64,000 nucleotides of DNA from NCBI GenBank assembly GCA_034520745.1, contig JAXHNF010000009.1, positions 1 through 64,000 of the forward strand, read 5' to 3'. Below, piece after piece: positions 26,271 to 36,590 of the stretch; the first letter of the stretch is position 1; every line of letters starts with the position of its first letter. Source of the stretch: Alkalibacterium sp034520745. Lineage in GTDB: Bacteria; Bacillota; Bacilli; Lactobacillales; Carnobacteriaceae_A. The position numbers were made by a program, and so were the translations under genes. The notes below the pieces were generated by a model. It had not been told where the DNA came from and made no database searches. It saw nothing but the letters and a program-made list of their open reading frames with translations.

Positions 26271-27746
26271 ATGTTGACCGATTATGATTTTGATGATTTT
26301 GAAACTCCGTACAGTAAATTTAAAACCAAGGAACTTGGCGAGCGCTTGTCGCGGGCTCAGCGTCTGATCGGTAATCTGGATATTCCTGTCCTGATCATCG
26401 TGGATGGCTGGGAGTCCTCCGGGAAAGGTCATGTCATCAAGGATCTGGTTAAAGAACTGAATCCGAAGCATTTCAAAGTGAGCGTATTCGAAAATCCGAC
26501 TGAAGAAGAGCGTGCCAGACCTTTTTTGTGGCGCTTCTGGGATAAGATACCAAGGTACGGGAACATTGCTATCTATGACCGAAGTTTTTACTTCAAACTA
26601 TTCAATGATTTATCCATAGGGGATGAAGAACTGGAGAAAGACATCAAGGATATCAGTTCGATCGAAAAGCAGCTTCTCGATGACGAAGCGATCATCATCA
26701 AGTTCTTCCTGCACCAGAAAGAGGATACTCAGCAGAAGAGGATCGACAAACTGAAACAAGATGAATACCGGTCCTTCATGATCAGCGAACGGGACGAAAG
26801 TCAGTATAATCATTACGGGGACTACCTCGAACATTTTGAAAAAATACTGAAAAAATCTGATTTCACGTTCAGTAAATGGCACATCGTCTCTTCGGAAGAC
26901 AAGGACGATGCATCGGATCAGGTACTGGGCATGACGATCGATTTGATACACGAGGGCATCGACAGGATCATGGGGATGAAAAACGGCGGTTTGAGGAAGC
27001 AGCTGAGAGATTATGTTCCGACTGAAAACCCCCTGAATGATCTGGATCTGAACCTGACACTTGAAGATGATGAATACGATAAGCTGAAGGATGAACTGCA
27101 GCTTGAAGCTCAGAACCTTGCATTCAAACTGTATACAGAAGGCATCCCGACTGTTCTGGTATTTGAAGGTGTGGATGCAGCCGGTAAGGGCGGAGCCATC
27201 GAGCGGCTGACAAGAGAAATGGATCCGAGAGGCTATGAAGTAGTGACCATCTCTGCACCGACTGAACTGGAAAGGGAGCATCACTATCTGTGGCGCTTTT
27301 ACAAGAATCTGCCGAAAAAAGGGGACATGAAGATCTTTGACCGAAGCTGGTACGGCCGAGTCATGGTCGAGCGGGTGGAAGGTCTTGCAGAGATGGAAGA
27401 ATGGAACCGTGCCTACAGCGAGATCAATCAGATGGAAAAGCATCTTCACAACTTTGGTACACTGGTGCTGAAATTCTTCATTTATATCGACAAAAACGAG
27501 CAGCTTGAGCGTTTCAAGGACCGTGAGACGGAACCCGACAAGGTCTACAAACTCACGGATGAAGACTGGCGGAACCGAAAGAAGTGGGACGAGCACATCG
27601 AAGCCATGAATGAGATGCTGGTGCGGACAACCACAGACTATGCACCCTGGATCATTGTGGAGGGGCAGCAGAAAAAGTATGCGCGCATCAAGGTTCTCAA
27701 GACATTTATCGAACACGCGAGAAAAATTTTAGATGAAACGGAATAA
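26271..27746 (+). CDS. Two-domain PPK2, polyphosphate:AMP phosphotransferase
   Basis: 491 residues made of two fused PPK2 domains. The N-terminal domain has Walker A GWESSGKG (about 46-53) and the C-terminal one GVDAAGKGGAI (about 300) with the lid and Walker B region IFDRSWYGRVMVERVEG. Fused class II PPK2 enzymes phosphorylate AMP to ADP with polyphosphate. In the family the C-terminal domain is the active one; the altered N-terminal loop fits this. Ribosome site AAGGAGG. It is followed by a pyruvate-kinase-like gene. Confidence 0.9.
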   Translation: MLTDYDFDDFETPYSKFKTKELGERLSRAQRLIGNLDIPVLIIVDGWESSGKGHVIKDLVKELNPKHFKVSVFENPTEEERARPFLWRFWDKIPRYGNIAIYDRSFYFKLFNDLSIGDEELEKDIKDISSIEKQLLDDEAIIIKFFLHQKEDTQQKRIDKLKQDEYRSFMISERDESQYNHYGDYLEHFEKILKKSDFTFSKWHIVSSEDKDDASDQVLGMTIDLIHEGIDRIMGMKNGGLRKQLRDYVPTENPLNDLDLNLTLEDDEYDKLKDELQLEAQNLAFKLYTEGIPTVLVFEGVDAAGKGGAIERLTREMDPRGYEVVTISAPTELEREHHYLWRFYKNLPKKGDMKIFDRSWYGRVMVERVEGLAEMEEWNRAYSEINQMEKHLHNFGTLVLKFFIYIDKNEQLERFKDRETEPDKVYKLTDEDWRNRKKWDEHIEAMNEMLVRTTTDYAPWIIVEGQQKKYARIKVLKTFIEHARKILDETE

Positions 27747-27884
27747 GAATCGGGAAGAAGCATGTCTTTTGGAATGCTCTTTTTGACGTTGAAAAATAGG
27801 TTAAAGTGTAAGACAGGCTGCGAATACGCTATAATATAAGTGACAGCGCTTACTAATATTTCAGAATATAGAAGAGGTGAGGAA

Positions 27885-29387
27885 ATGAGTAATGAATCAG
27901 CGGCAAGGCTGAAGGAACTGCTGGACAGCGTCACCGAGTTGAGGGAGTCTGTGTATCTGGAAGGAACTGAATTATTTGAAAAATGGGAAAAGGACATCAA
28001 GCGTAAGGATTTTGAACTGAGTGCCAGGAATCTGGCCCATTATCTAGCGCTGAGAAGACGGGATATAAGGGACATCCAGATGAAGCTGACGCCATGGGGG
28101 CTGTCTTCTTTAGGGAGGCTGGAATCACGTACGTTGAACAATCTGGATTCTGTGCTGAGCAGTCTGTCGGCTATTGCGGAAGAGAAGGGTCAAAGACCCT
28201 ATCCTTCACAGGAAACGTATGACACTGGACAGGAACAGCTGAGTAAAAATGCGGGTCAGCTGTTCGGTGACAAACCTGAAAGCAGACATACTCGGATCAT
28301 GGTCACTTTGCCCACTCAGGCAGCAGACGATGTGGCGTTTCTCAAGCAGCTGGTCAGATGCGGGATGAATGTGGCCCGGATCAACTGTGCCCATGACGAT
28401 GCGCAGACCTGGGAAAGGATGGTTCAGAACGTCAGAAAAGCCGCCCGGGAAGAAGAAGGGGAAGTGAAGATCCTTATGGACATTGCGGGACCTAAAATCA
28501 GAACAGACTGGGTTTTCACCACGCTGAAAAAACCAAAAGTCCGTCCGGGAGACACATGGACACTTACAAAAAATAATGAAGATCTTCCATTGAACAATGA
28601 AACAAGCATGACCGCCGGATGCAGCATCTTAGAGATATTCGATACACTGAAAAAAGGCGATCCGGTTTTATATGATGACGGGACCATTGAATCGGAAGTG
28701 GAGGAAATCTCTGAAGACGGAGCGGTCCTCAGAGTCAGGCGGACACGGACAGGGAAAAGTGTGCGCATCAAAGCTGAAAAAGGGCTGAATTTTCCGGAGA
28801 GTCAGTTTGATCTTGAGATGCTGACGGAACAGGACAAAAGAGATCTGGGGTTTGCGGTCGAGCATGCCGATCTTTTGGGGCTTTCCTTTGTCAAAGATGC
28901 GGAGGACATCAGAAAGGTACAGAAAGAACTCGTCAGACAGACAAGTAAAACTCAAGCAGCAGAGATTCCCCTGATGGCGAAAATAGAAACGGTGCAGGCT
29001 GTTGAAAATCTTCCTTCGATCATCATGACTGCGGCTGGAAACAACCCGTTCAGTGTCATGATCGCCCGTGGGGACTTGGCTGTTGAGACAGGCTACAGCC
29101 GTCTGGCCGAACTTCAGCAGGAAATCATGTGGATATGCGAAGCTGCCGATATCCCTGTCGTCTGGGGGACAGAAGTGCTGGATAACATGGTTTCGAGCGG
29201 AATCCCGACGAGAGCGGAAGTGACGGATGCTGCAGAAAGTGAAAGAGCGGAATGCGTCATGCTGAATAAGGGAGATTATCTGCCAGAGGGGGTCGCATTT
29301 TTAAGCGAGATACTCGAGAAGATGCAGGAACACCAGTACAAAAAAACGTCGCGGCTGAGGGCCTTGAACATTGCCAAAGACAAATAA
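27885..29387 (+). CDS. Divergent pyruvate-kinase-like protein
   Basis: 500 residues. From about residue 135 on it follows the pyruvate kinase barrel: RIMVTLPTQA, CGMNVARINCAHDD, ILMDIAGPKIRT, then a B domain, SFVKDAEDI, MAKIET (catalytic Lys and metal Glu kept), IARGDLAVE (metal Asp kept) and GIPTRAEVTDA. The first about 130 residues are an added charged helical domain, and the C-terminal allosteric domain of normal pyruvate kinases is missing. The start at 27885 follows GAGGTGAGG; TATAAT lies at 27833-27838. It may be a kinase of another enolpyruvate-like substrate; not certain. Confidence 0.8.
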   Translation: MSNESAARLKELLDSVTELRESVYLEGTELFEKWEKDIKRKDFELSARNLAHYLALRRRDIRDIQMKLTPWGLSSLGRLESRTLNNLDSVLSSLSAIAEEKGQRPYPSQETYDTGQEQLSKNAGQLFGDKPESRHTRIMVTLPTQAADDVAFLKQLVRCGMNVARINCAHDDAQTWERMVQNVRKAAREEEGEVKILMDIAGPKIRTDWVFTTLKKPKVRPGDTWTLTKNNEDLPLNNETSMTAGCSILEIFDTLKKGDPVLYDDGTIESEVEEISEDGAVLRVRRTRTGKSVRIKAEKGLNFPESQFDLEMLTEQDKRDLGFAVEHADLLGLSFVKDAEDIRKVQKELVRQTSKTQAAEIPLMAKIETVQAVENLPSIIMTAAGNNPFSVMIARGDLAVETGYSRLAELQQEIMWICEAADIPVVWGTEVLDNMVSSGIPTRAEVTDAAESERAECVMLNKGDYLPEGVAFLSEILEKMQEHQYKKTSRLRALNIAKDK

Positions 29388-29390
29388 ATA

Positions 29391-29430
29391 GAAGAGGTTG
29401 GGATCAACCGGTCCCAACCTCTTCCTTCCT
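29391..29430 (+). terminator. Terminator of the pyruvate-kinase-like gene
   Basis: A perfect 13-bp stem, GAAGAGGTTGGGA and TCCCAACCTCTTC, with an 8-nt loop, then a T-rich tract. Confidence 0.88.
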
Positions 29431-29457
29431 TTTATCATTATTCAAATCTGCGTTCTT

Positions 29458-30132
29458 TTACAAAGGTGTGCCGAACAGCTGGGTCGCATAGAGGAATTCG
29501 CCGTCATAATGCACGCCTACACCGATCTCCTCATAATCAGGGCGGATCATGTTTTCATAGTGACCCTTGCTCTCGACCCAGCCGTCAAACAAAAGCTCAG
29601 CCATTTCCTCTTCATTCAAATAATAAGTCGCCATGCCTAAATTTTCTCCAACGATTTTGTAAGGATAGGAGATCCCTTCTTCTTCAAAAACGGTAAAGGG
29701 ATCTGTTCCGTTAGGACGCGTGTGTGAGAAGGACTCTTCCGTTTCTTTTGCACGAATGATGGCGGCTGCTTTCAGCATATCGTTCGAAGCCAGTGTATTG
29801 AGGTTCTGTTCCTGCCTCAGTTCGTTGACTAATGTTATGATCGTCTGTTCAACTGTGTCGTAGTCGACTTCAGCATGTTCATTCGTTTCGAGTATGGTAT
29901 TGGTTTCCGTGTCAGTTTCCTCTTGAACATCGGTGAATGAGAAGTCCCCGATAGCGGGTACCGTATCGAAAGACGCTTGCAGCTGCGAGAGTTCTGTCCG
30001 CGTGGGGAGGTAGTCCACGGCGGTGTTCATCCAGTTGCCCAGACGCGTGCCGTTCAACAGCCCGCTCACGCCCAGCCAGAACCCGATAAAAATGGCCAGC
30101 AGCAGGGAAATTAGTTTTCGTAAAACCTTCAT
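29458..30132 (-). CDS. Secreted or anchored CAP-domain protein
   Basis: 224 residues. An N-terminal membrane or signal segment (LRKLISLLLAIFIGFWLGVSG) is followed by an acidic linker (about residues 65-95) and a CAP/SCP domain of the YkwD type (LVNELRQEQNLNTL, RAKETEESFSHTRPNG, VGENLG, GHYENMI). The His and Glu positions of the CAP site are visible. Extracellular; function in bacteria is unclear. No cleavage site is obvious, so it may stay anchored. Confidence 0.88.
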   Translation of the reverse strand: MKVLRKLISLLLAIFIGFWLGVSGLLNGTRLGNWMNTAVDYLPTRTELSQLQASFDTVPAIGDFSFTDVQEETDTETNTILETNEHAEVDYDTVEQTIITLVNELRQEQNLNTLASNDMLKAAAIIRAKETEESFSHTRPNGTDPFTVFEEEGISYPYKIVGENLGMATYYLNEEEMAELLFDGWVESKGHYENMIRPDYEEIGVGVHYDGEFLYATQLFGTPL

Positions 30133-30306
30133 GATTTTCAGACCTTTCTTTGCTGAGCATAGTGTACCAGAAAGCAGGGAACAGTAAAAGTTTAATGTCA
30201 GTTCAAAAATAAGAACATTTTAAGTCTGTTCACTTCATTTTGCTGGCGCTATTTTGTATACTGGAGAAGTTACTGTTGATTATACATATAATTAGGAGAT
30301 ATCGAT

Positions 30307-31662
30307 ATGAAAAAAATGAATTCTGAAAAACTCGGCAGCATGCCCATGAATAAACTGGTCCTGACGCTGTCTGTACCGATGATGATCTCGATGCTGATCC
30401 AGTCGCTCTATAATGTTGTCGACAGTATCTTTGTCGCCCAGATCAGTGAGGAAGCGCTGGCGGCCTTGTCTCTTGTGTTTCCCATTCAAATGCTCATGGT
30501 AGCAATCGGCATCGGCACGGGTGTCGGGATCAATGCGGAACTGTCGAAGAGTTTAGGTGAAGGGGACCGCAAATCAGCCAGTGCGGCGGCCAATAATGGG
30601 GTTTTCCTCACCATCTTTCACTACAGCCTGTTCCTCATCTTCGGCCTGACGCTTATCAGACCTTTCTTTGAACTGCAGACTGACAATACGGAAATCATAA
30701 GGTACGGCATGGAATACACTGTTCTGATCACGACCTTGTCAGTCGGGAAGCTCATGCAGTTCACCTATGAACGGATTCTTCAAGCGACCGGCCGGACGTT
30801 TTATACGATGATCACACAGGGCACCGGCGCTGTCTTGAATATCATCTTGGATCCGATACTGATCTTCGGCTGGTTCGGGCTTCCTGCTCTTGGCGTCCGG
30901 GGGGCAGCTATCGCGACGATCATTGCACAAATGACATCAGCCTTATTGGCAATCATTATCAATTCTAAAGTCAATGATGACATCGATATGCATATACTTG
31001 GGAACAGACCGGACCTTAAAGTGATCCGGCGTATCTACTCGATCGGTATTCCATCGATGGTGATGACGTCCATCACATCTCTTGTGACACTGATATTCAA
31101 TAATATCCTGCTGCAGTTTTCACCTACGGCAATAGCAGTTTACGGTGTTTACATCAAGCTTCAAGGTTTTGCTTTCATGCCTGTCTTCGGTCTGAATAAC
31201 GGCATGATCCCAATTGTCTCTTATAATTTTGGCGCAAAGAACCGGGAAAGGATGATCAAGGCCATCAAAGTATCATTGATGTATGGTCTGATCATCATGC
31301 TGACAGGTACGCTCTTATTTCAGGTCTTCCCCGAGCCGCTTCTTCAGCTGTTCAGTGCCTCAGATGAGATGATGGCTATCGGCGTACCGGCCTTGAGAAT
31401 CATCAGTCTGAGCTTCGGCTTTGCCGGTATCAGTATCATGCTGGGAACGGTTTTTCAGGCTGTCGGCAATGCAGTCTTGAGTCTCTGGATCCAAGTCATC
31501 CGGCAGCTCGTTGTCCTGATTCCTGTTGCTTACGCATTGTCCTTGACGGGCGATGTCAACATGGTCTGGTGGTCCAAGCTCATATCAGAAGGTGTCACGG
31601 TCGTCTTCGCCCTGTATGCCATGCGGTATGTCTATAAAAAGAAAATCGAACCATTAGTTTGA
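30307..31662 (+). CDS. MATE family efflux transporter
   Basis: 451 residues with about twelve membrane helices. Shows the MATE pattern of two similar halves (PMMISMLIQSLYNVVDSIFV and PSMVMTSITSLVTLIFNNIL) and PVFGLNNGMIPIVSYNFGAKN at the start of the second half. Exports cationic or toxic compounds by H+ or Na+ exchange; the substrate is unknown. Ribosome site TAGGAG. Single gene ending at a strong hairpin shared with the convergent gene. Confidence 0.92.
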   Translation: MKKMNSEKLGSMPMNKLVLTLSVPMMISMLIQSLYNVVDSIFVAQISEEALAALSLVFPIQMLMVAIGIGTGVGINAELSKSLGEGDRKSASAAANNGVFLTIFHYSLFLIFGLTLIRPFFELQTDNTEIIRYGMEYTVLITTLSVGKLMQFTYERILQATGRTFYTMITQGTGAVLNIILDPILIFGWFGLPALGVRGAAIATIIAQMTSALLAIIINSKVNDDIDMHILGNRPDLKVIRRIYSIGIPSMVMTSITSLVTLIFNNILLQFSPTAIAVYGVYIKLQGFAFMPVFGLNNGMIPIVSYNFGAKNRERMIKAIKVSLMYGLIIMLTGTLLFQVFPEPLLQLFSASDEMMAIGVPALRIISLSFGFAGISIMLGTVFQAVGNAVLSLWIQVIRQLVVLIPVAYALSLTGDVNMVWWSKLISEGVTVVFALYAMRYVYKKKIEPLV

Positions 31663-31665
31663 CAA

Positions 31666-31716
31666 ATATCAAAGAAGGAAGCCCCCTAGCATATCGGAGG
31701 CTTCCTTCTTTGATAT
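31666..31716. terminator. Hairpin between MATE and CstB-like genes
   Basis: A perfect 18-bp stem (31666-31683 with 31699-31716; core AAAGAAGGAAGCC) between convergent genes. The flanking U-tract is weak, but its placement fits a bidirectional terminator. Confidence 0.8.
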
Positions 31717-31725
31717 CCAGAATAG

Positions 31726-33095
31726 TTAAGCATCCATCAGCTGTTCAATTTTTTCATATCCGTCACTGATGTTGATAATGTTTGTGAACCCGTGTTTTTC
31801 CAAAGCACCTAAAGCGATGCCTGAGCGGACGCCGGTCTGGCAGTGGATGAAAACGGGCTCGTGCTTGTCGAAGGGATCTCTTCAACTAAAAGGTCTCCGA
31901 ACAGAACCCGTTCTGCGCCTTCAAGGTGGCTGTCGTCCCATTCAGATCGGCTGCGGACATCCAGGATGTTCAAATCTGTTTCTTTTTTGCGGTACATTTT
32001 TATGAATTCTACCGCTTTGATATTCAAAGAAACCGTCTTAGTGTTTGAATGTCTTGGATCGATGTAACCTCTGACTTTATCGTATCCGATCAGCTGAAGC
32101 TGCTTAGCTGCTTCGTCGGCAGTTTCTTTACTTCCGATGAAGGTCAGTTCCTTATCATAGTCCAAAAACCAGCCGGCATAACTCAGGAAGTTGTCATTCA
32201 TGGGGATATTCAGCGTCCCGTTCAGATGTCCAGCCTGGTAAACTTCTTTTGGACGAAGATCTATCGTTAAACCTGTCAGCTCGTCAGCGGCAACTGGATA
32301 GATGCGCGTGTCGGTTGCTTTAGGGACATCCAGCTTGTTGATTTTCTTCATTTCAGCAAAATAATGTGGGGGTTCCGGCTGGTCTTTGACGAGTTCTTTT
32401 TTGAAGGTCTCCTCATCGTCCAGCTGAAACGCCCAGTTGTTCTCTTTTTCGTATCCCAGCGTGCTTACCGGAACGGCACCCAGTGATTTGCCGCAGGCGC
32501 TCCCGGCACCGTGTCCCGGCCATATCTGCAGATGGTCCGGCAGGTGCTTAGCTTTCTGGACTGTACGGTACATATCAAGGGCACCGGACTCGGTCGTCCC
32601 TTTCATTTGTGCGGCACTTTCGAGCAGATCCGGTCGACCGACATCTCCGACAAAGAGAAAATCGCCGGAAAAAATCCCCATGGGTACAGTGGAGCCACCG
32701 CCTTTATCAGTCAGTAAAAAAGACAGACTTTCGGGTGTGTGCCCGGGAGTGTACAGCACTTCCAGGGTGATATTCCCGACTTCGATCGTATCGCCGTCCC
32801 TCAGATATACGGTGTCTTCAGGCATGTTCTGATATTTCCAGTTTTCGTCACCCATATCTGAGACAAATAGTTCTGCCTTCAGTTTCCGGTTCACATCCCT
32901 AAGTCCCGAGGCGAAGTCGGCATGGATATGTGTTTCGGCACCCTTTGTGATTCGTAGTCCTTCAGCTTCAGCAGCTTTGACATAGTCTTCGATATCACGC
33001 AGAGGATCGATGATGATAGCGTCTCCTGTCTGCTGACAGCCGACCAGATAGGCCATCTGTGCCAGCTGTTTGTCAAAAAAAGACTTGAAATACAT
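31726..33095 (-). CDS. Persulfide dioxygenase-sulfurtransferase, CstB-like (one frameshift)
   Basis: About 456 residues. The N-terminal metallo-beta-lactamase domain has THIHADFASG (H56, H58, D60) and TPGHTPES. A first rhodanese domain has no cysteine. The second rhodanese domain is cut by a frameshift near 31880; the other frame restores HCQTGVRSG with the active-site Cys and a stop at 31726-31728. This three-part order matches CstB, which oxidises glutathione/CoA persulfides and transfers sulfur. No cst-type repressor is seen next to it. Confidence 0.88.
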
Positions 33096-33262
33096 TGAAG
33101 TCAGCTCCTAAATATTAGTCTGGTTATTTATCACTCTAATAGTAACATGAGTGATGTTCAGGCCGGGAAAATTATGCCTCTCTGTCGACTCAAGGCGTAA
33201 TGATCGATTTTTTCGTGACAGGTTTGGTAAGATAGAGGCAGTACTTAGAAGGAGAGATGGTC

Positions 33263-33889
33263 ATGATACCAAAAATCATTCACTATGCCTGGTTCGGAGG
33301 CAATGAGCTTGGACCGCTGGAAGAGAAGTGTCTGGCAAGCTGGAAAAAATATTGTCCTGACTGGGAAATCAAGCGGTGGGACGAATCCAATTTCGATCCC
33401 AGTAAACACGGTAAGTATTGCGAACAAGCTTACGAAAGAGAGGACTGGGCTTTCGTTTCAGATGTTGCGCGTTTATATGCATTGACAGAGTATGGTGGTG
33501 TCTACTGTGATACCGATATGGAACTGATCAAACCGATAGACAAGTTCCGGAAATATCCAGCCTTTTTCAGTTTTGAGATCGAAACGGAGATATCGACAGG
33601 CATCATTGGTGCCGAGCCCCATCATCCGTTCATTGAGGAATTATATAATGATTATGAAGGAAGAGAATTTATCCTCCCAGACGGTTCACGTGATGACAAG
33701 ACCAATGTCATCCGGATCACGGAAATCATGATCGAAAGAGGACTGAAACCCAATAATACACGTCAGGAAGTTGAAAACTGCACGATATTCCCGCGTGAAT
33801 ATTTTTCGCCTAAAGATTACTGGACGCGTGAAGTGGATGCAACGGAAAATACACACGGCATCCATCAGTTTACAGGCAGCTGGTTATAA
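33263..33889 (+). CDS. Glycosyltransferase family 32-like (DXD sugar-binding region)
   Basis: 208 residues. Begins IPKIIHYAWFGG and contains the DXD region of the Och1/capsule type (FVSDVARLYALTEYGGVYCDTDMEL), with the DTD metal site at about residue 78. It probably adds a sugar to a surface polysaccharide or lipid; donor and acceptor are unknown. The ATG at 33263 lies 8 nt behind AAGGAG; the ATG at 33257 is too close to it. No other polysaccharide genes are nearby. Confidence 0.88.
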   Translation: MIPKIIHYAWFGGNELGPLEEKCLASWKKYCPDWEIKRWDESNFDPSKHGKYCEQAYEREDWAFVSDVARLYALTEYGGVYCDTDMELIKPIDKFRKYPAFFSFEIETEISTGIIGAEPHHPFIEELYNDYEGREFILPDGSRDDKTNVIRITEIMIERGLKPNNTRQEVENCTIFPREYFSPKDYWTREVDATENTHGIHQFTGSWL

Positions 33890-33907
33890 AGAAAATAATA
33901 ATAAACG

Positions 33908-33936
33908 AGTCAGAACATTTTTGTTCTGGCTTTTTT
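33908..33936 (+). terminator. Terminator of the glycosyltransferase gene
   Basis: CAGAACA (33911-33917) pairs with TGTTCTG (33922-33928), extended by a G-T pair, then T residues. Confidence 0.75.
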
Positions 33937-34008
33937 CTGTGTACCGGTGCACAGATCTTTCATTACCGTTATAATAGTCATGCGTGATATTTTCGAGAGG
34001 GTGGTTGG

Positions 34009-35629
34009 ATGAAATTATTTATAAATGGAAAGATTTATGTAGAGCGTGAAACGTTTGCGGAAGCAATGCTCGTTAAGGGTGAGCGCATTATTAAAGTCGG
34101 AAGCAGTGAAGAGTGCAGAACGTTATTCAGCGGGGAAACGGTCATTGACTTCAGAGGGACGGACGGTTCTGCCCGGTTTCATCGATTCGCACCTTCATTT
34201 TCTGATGACGGCCGAATACCTGAGCCTGCTTCCGATAACAGACGTGACCTCGATCGGAGAACTGGTAAACAGATGCAAGAGCTACATAGAGGAAGAAGGA
34301 TTGACGAACCAGTCTGTCCTGTATACTGAAGGATGGAACCATACCACCTTTACGGATGAGAAGAGGATGCCTGACCGTTTTGATCTTGACAAGGCTTCAA
34401 CCAAGGTTCCTATCGTACTGGTTCGTGTCGACCGGCATGTCATGAGCCTGAATACGGCAGCCTTGGATCATTTCAATATAACGGAAGAGACGGTGCTTAA
34501 AAACGGAGGCGAAATAAAAAAAGATCAGTCAAGCAGGCCTACAGGGATCCTGACAGAAGGGGCAGTCGACTTAGTCAAGGCCAGACTCCCTCAGAAATCG
34601 AGAAAAGAGAAAAAGGCTTTACTGATAGATACAATGGAATCAGCCAACCAGGTGGGGATAACGTCCATGCACACGAACGATGCGAAAGACGATACGATCA
34701 GAGAAACATTGTCTTTATATGAGGAACTGGAAAAGGAAAAACGTCTGACGGTCCGCTTCTATCAGCAGATCTGGTTCAATGAAGGAGATTACCTGACTGA
34801 CTTCTTCACCAGCGGTTATACCTTTCATCAGGGAACGAAGTGGAACAGGATCGGCCCGATCAAGTTCTTCATAGACGGGACTCTGGGTTCACGGACGGCC
34901 GCTTTAAGGGCCCCTTATTCTGACGATCAGTCAACTCATGGCATCCTGACCAAATCGGAAGAGACTTTGACTGAAGAAGTCAAACAGGCAGTGGCAAACG
35001 GCTACCAGGTGATCATTCATGGCATCGGAGACCGTGGCATCGAAATTATTCTCAATGCTTATGACAAAGCTCTGGATGGAAAGCCGAACACGCTCCGACT
35101 TGGCATCAATCATATGCAGATCACCGGGCCGGACCTCATCGAGCGTGCAGCTGAGAAAGATTATCTGACCTATGTACAGCCAATATTTCTGGATGACGAT
35201 ATGCCGATCATCCGAGAGCGTGTAGGAGATGAACGTGCAGAAACGTCCTATCTGTTTCAGACTATGATCGATAAAGGCATCCACCAGTCGTTCAGCAGTG
35301 ATGCCCCGATCGTTTCGCTCAATCCTTTCTATAACATTCAGTGTGCAGTGACACGCAATCGACTGGATGATCAGAGCAGTGAACCGTATCTGCCTCATGA
35401 AGCGGTGGATGTCTATTCAGCCGTCGACGCCTATACGTACGAAGGCGCTTATGCGTCATTTGAAGAAGCGGAAAAAGGCCGGATCAAAGAAGGCTACCTG
35501 GCTGACTTCATTATCCTGGATAAAGATATTTTCACCTGCAAGCCTTCTCTGATAAAGAACATCACTGTTCAGGAAACATACGTCAACGGCAGTTGTGTGT
35601 ATAAAAGGAATGAAACAAATGAGAAATAA
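34009..35629 (+). CDS. Amidohydrolase, YtcJ-like (one frameshift near 34155)
   Basis: About 539 residues after correction. The amidohydrolase-3 pattern is visible: FINGKIY, LPGFIDSHLHF (metal HxH), IHGIGDRGIEI, HMQITGPDLI and SSDAPIVSLNPF. The first frame leaves the family path near IDF; removing one base near 34155 joins it to EGRTVLPGF. The metal-dependent hydrolase substrate is unknown. Ribosome site GAGAGGGTGG and TATAAT at 33970-33975. It overlaps the yitT-like gene by 11 bp. Confidence 0.88.
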
Positions 35630-36520
35630 CCTGATTACAAAAGCCCGTATGAAAAACATGGGACTCATCATCATCGGATCGCTGCTTTATGCGATCAGCG
35701 TCAACGTGTTTACCCTTCCGAACGGGCTGGCGGAAGGTGGACTGACGGGATTTTCTCTGATCCTGTTTTATGTTTTGAGCATCCCCCCGTCATATACGAT
35801 TTTTATTGTCAATATTCTTATCCTGGCGATCGGATATAAATTCCTGGATAAAAAGACCTTGTATTATACCCTGATAGCCAACGGGATTATCTCTGTGCTT
35901 TTGTTGGTCGTGACCCGCTTTGAATTCATTCCCGAAACGACCCTGCTGGCACCCATCGGTTCCGGCGTCTTCATGGGAGCCGGAATCGGGCTGATCATGC
36001 TGGGACACGGCACGACAGCGGGCAGTGACATCCTCGCCAAACTCCTGCACAAGTATGCCGGTATCAACGTTCCGACGGCGCTGTTAATGATCGATGTCTT
36101 TATCGTAGTGCCGAGCGCCTTCATCATCGGAGCAGAAAATGCATTCTGACGCTGATCAATTTATACATCCAGAGTAAAGTGATAGACTTCATACTGGAAG
36201 GCTTGAACCCGAGGAAATCCTTTTTCATCATATCCGATAAATATGTGGAAATAGCCGAAGCCATCGAACAGCAGCTGGGGAGAGGGATCACTATACTCGA
36301 CGGTAAAGGCTACTATACGAAAGAAAAGAAAGAAATCTTATACATCATCATCAGCCGGCGGGAAGTCCTTCGTATCAAGCGGATAGTGGAAGCGATCGAT
36401 CCCAATGCCTTCATGACGATCTCCCATGTTCAGGAAGTGACCGGCGAAGGTTTTACTTACTTGTCAGAAGAGGTACAGGCGCAGCGGATCACGCAGGCTG
36501 AGAAAGAATGGGTGGACTGA
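35619..36520 (+). CDS. YitT family membrane protein (one frameshift near 36135)
   Basis: About 300 residues. Five to six N-terminal helices (GSLLYAISVNVFTLPNGLAEGG) with the conserved GHGTTAGSDILAKLL, and a C-terminal cytosolic DUF2179 domain (FFIISDKYVEIAEAIEQQLGRG). The frame is lost after GAENA; one missing base near 36135 joins it to TLINLYIQSKVIDF. The start is set by AAAGGA, 9 nt before 35619. The function of the YitT family is unknown. Confidence 0.9.
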
Positions 36521-36590
36521 TTTGGAATTGTTGTAAATTAGTTTCATTAGTTTATAATAATTATAAAGTGTAAAAATAGTTAAGGAGCAG

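Noticed and set aside
26610..27716. Long minus-strand open frame of 368 codons opposite the PPK2 gene
   Set aside because: It lies entirely antisense to a well-supported enzyme, has no family resemblance and no ribosome site.
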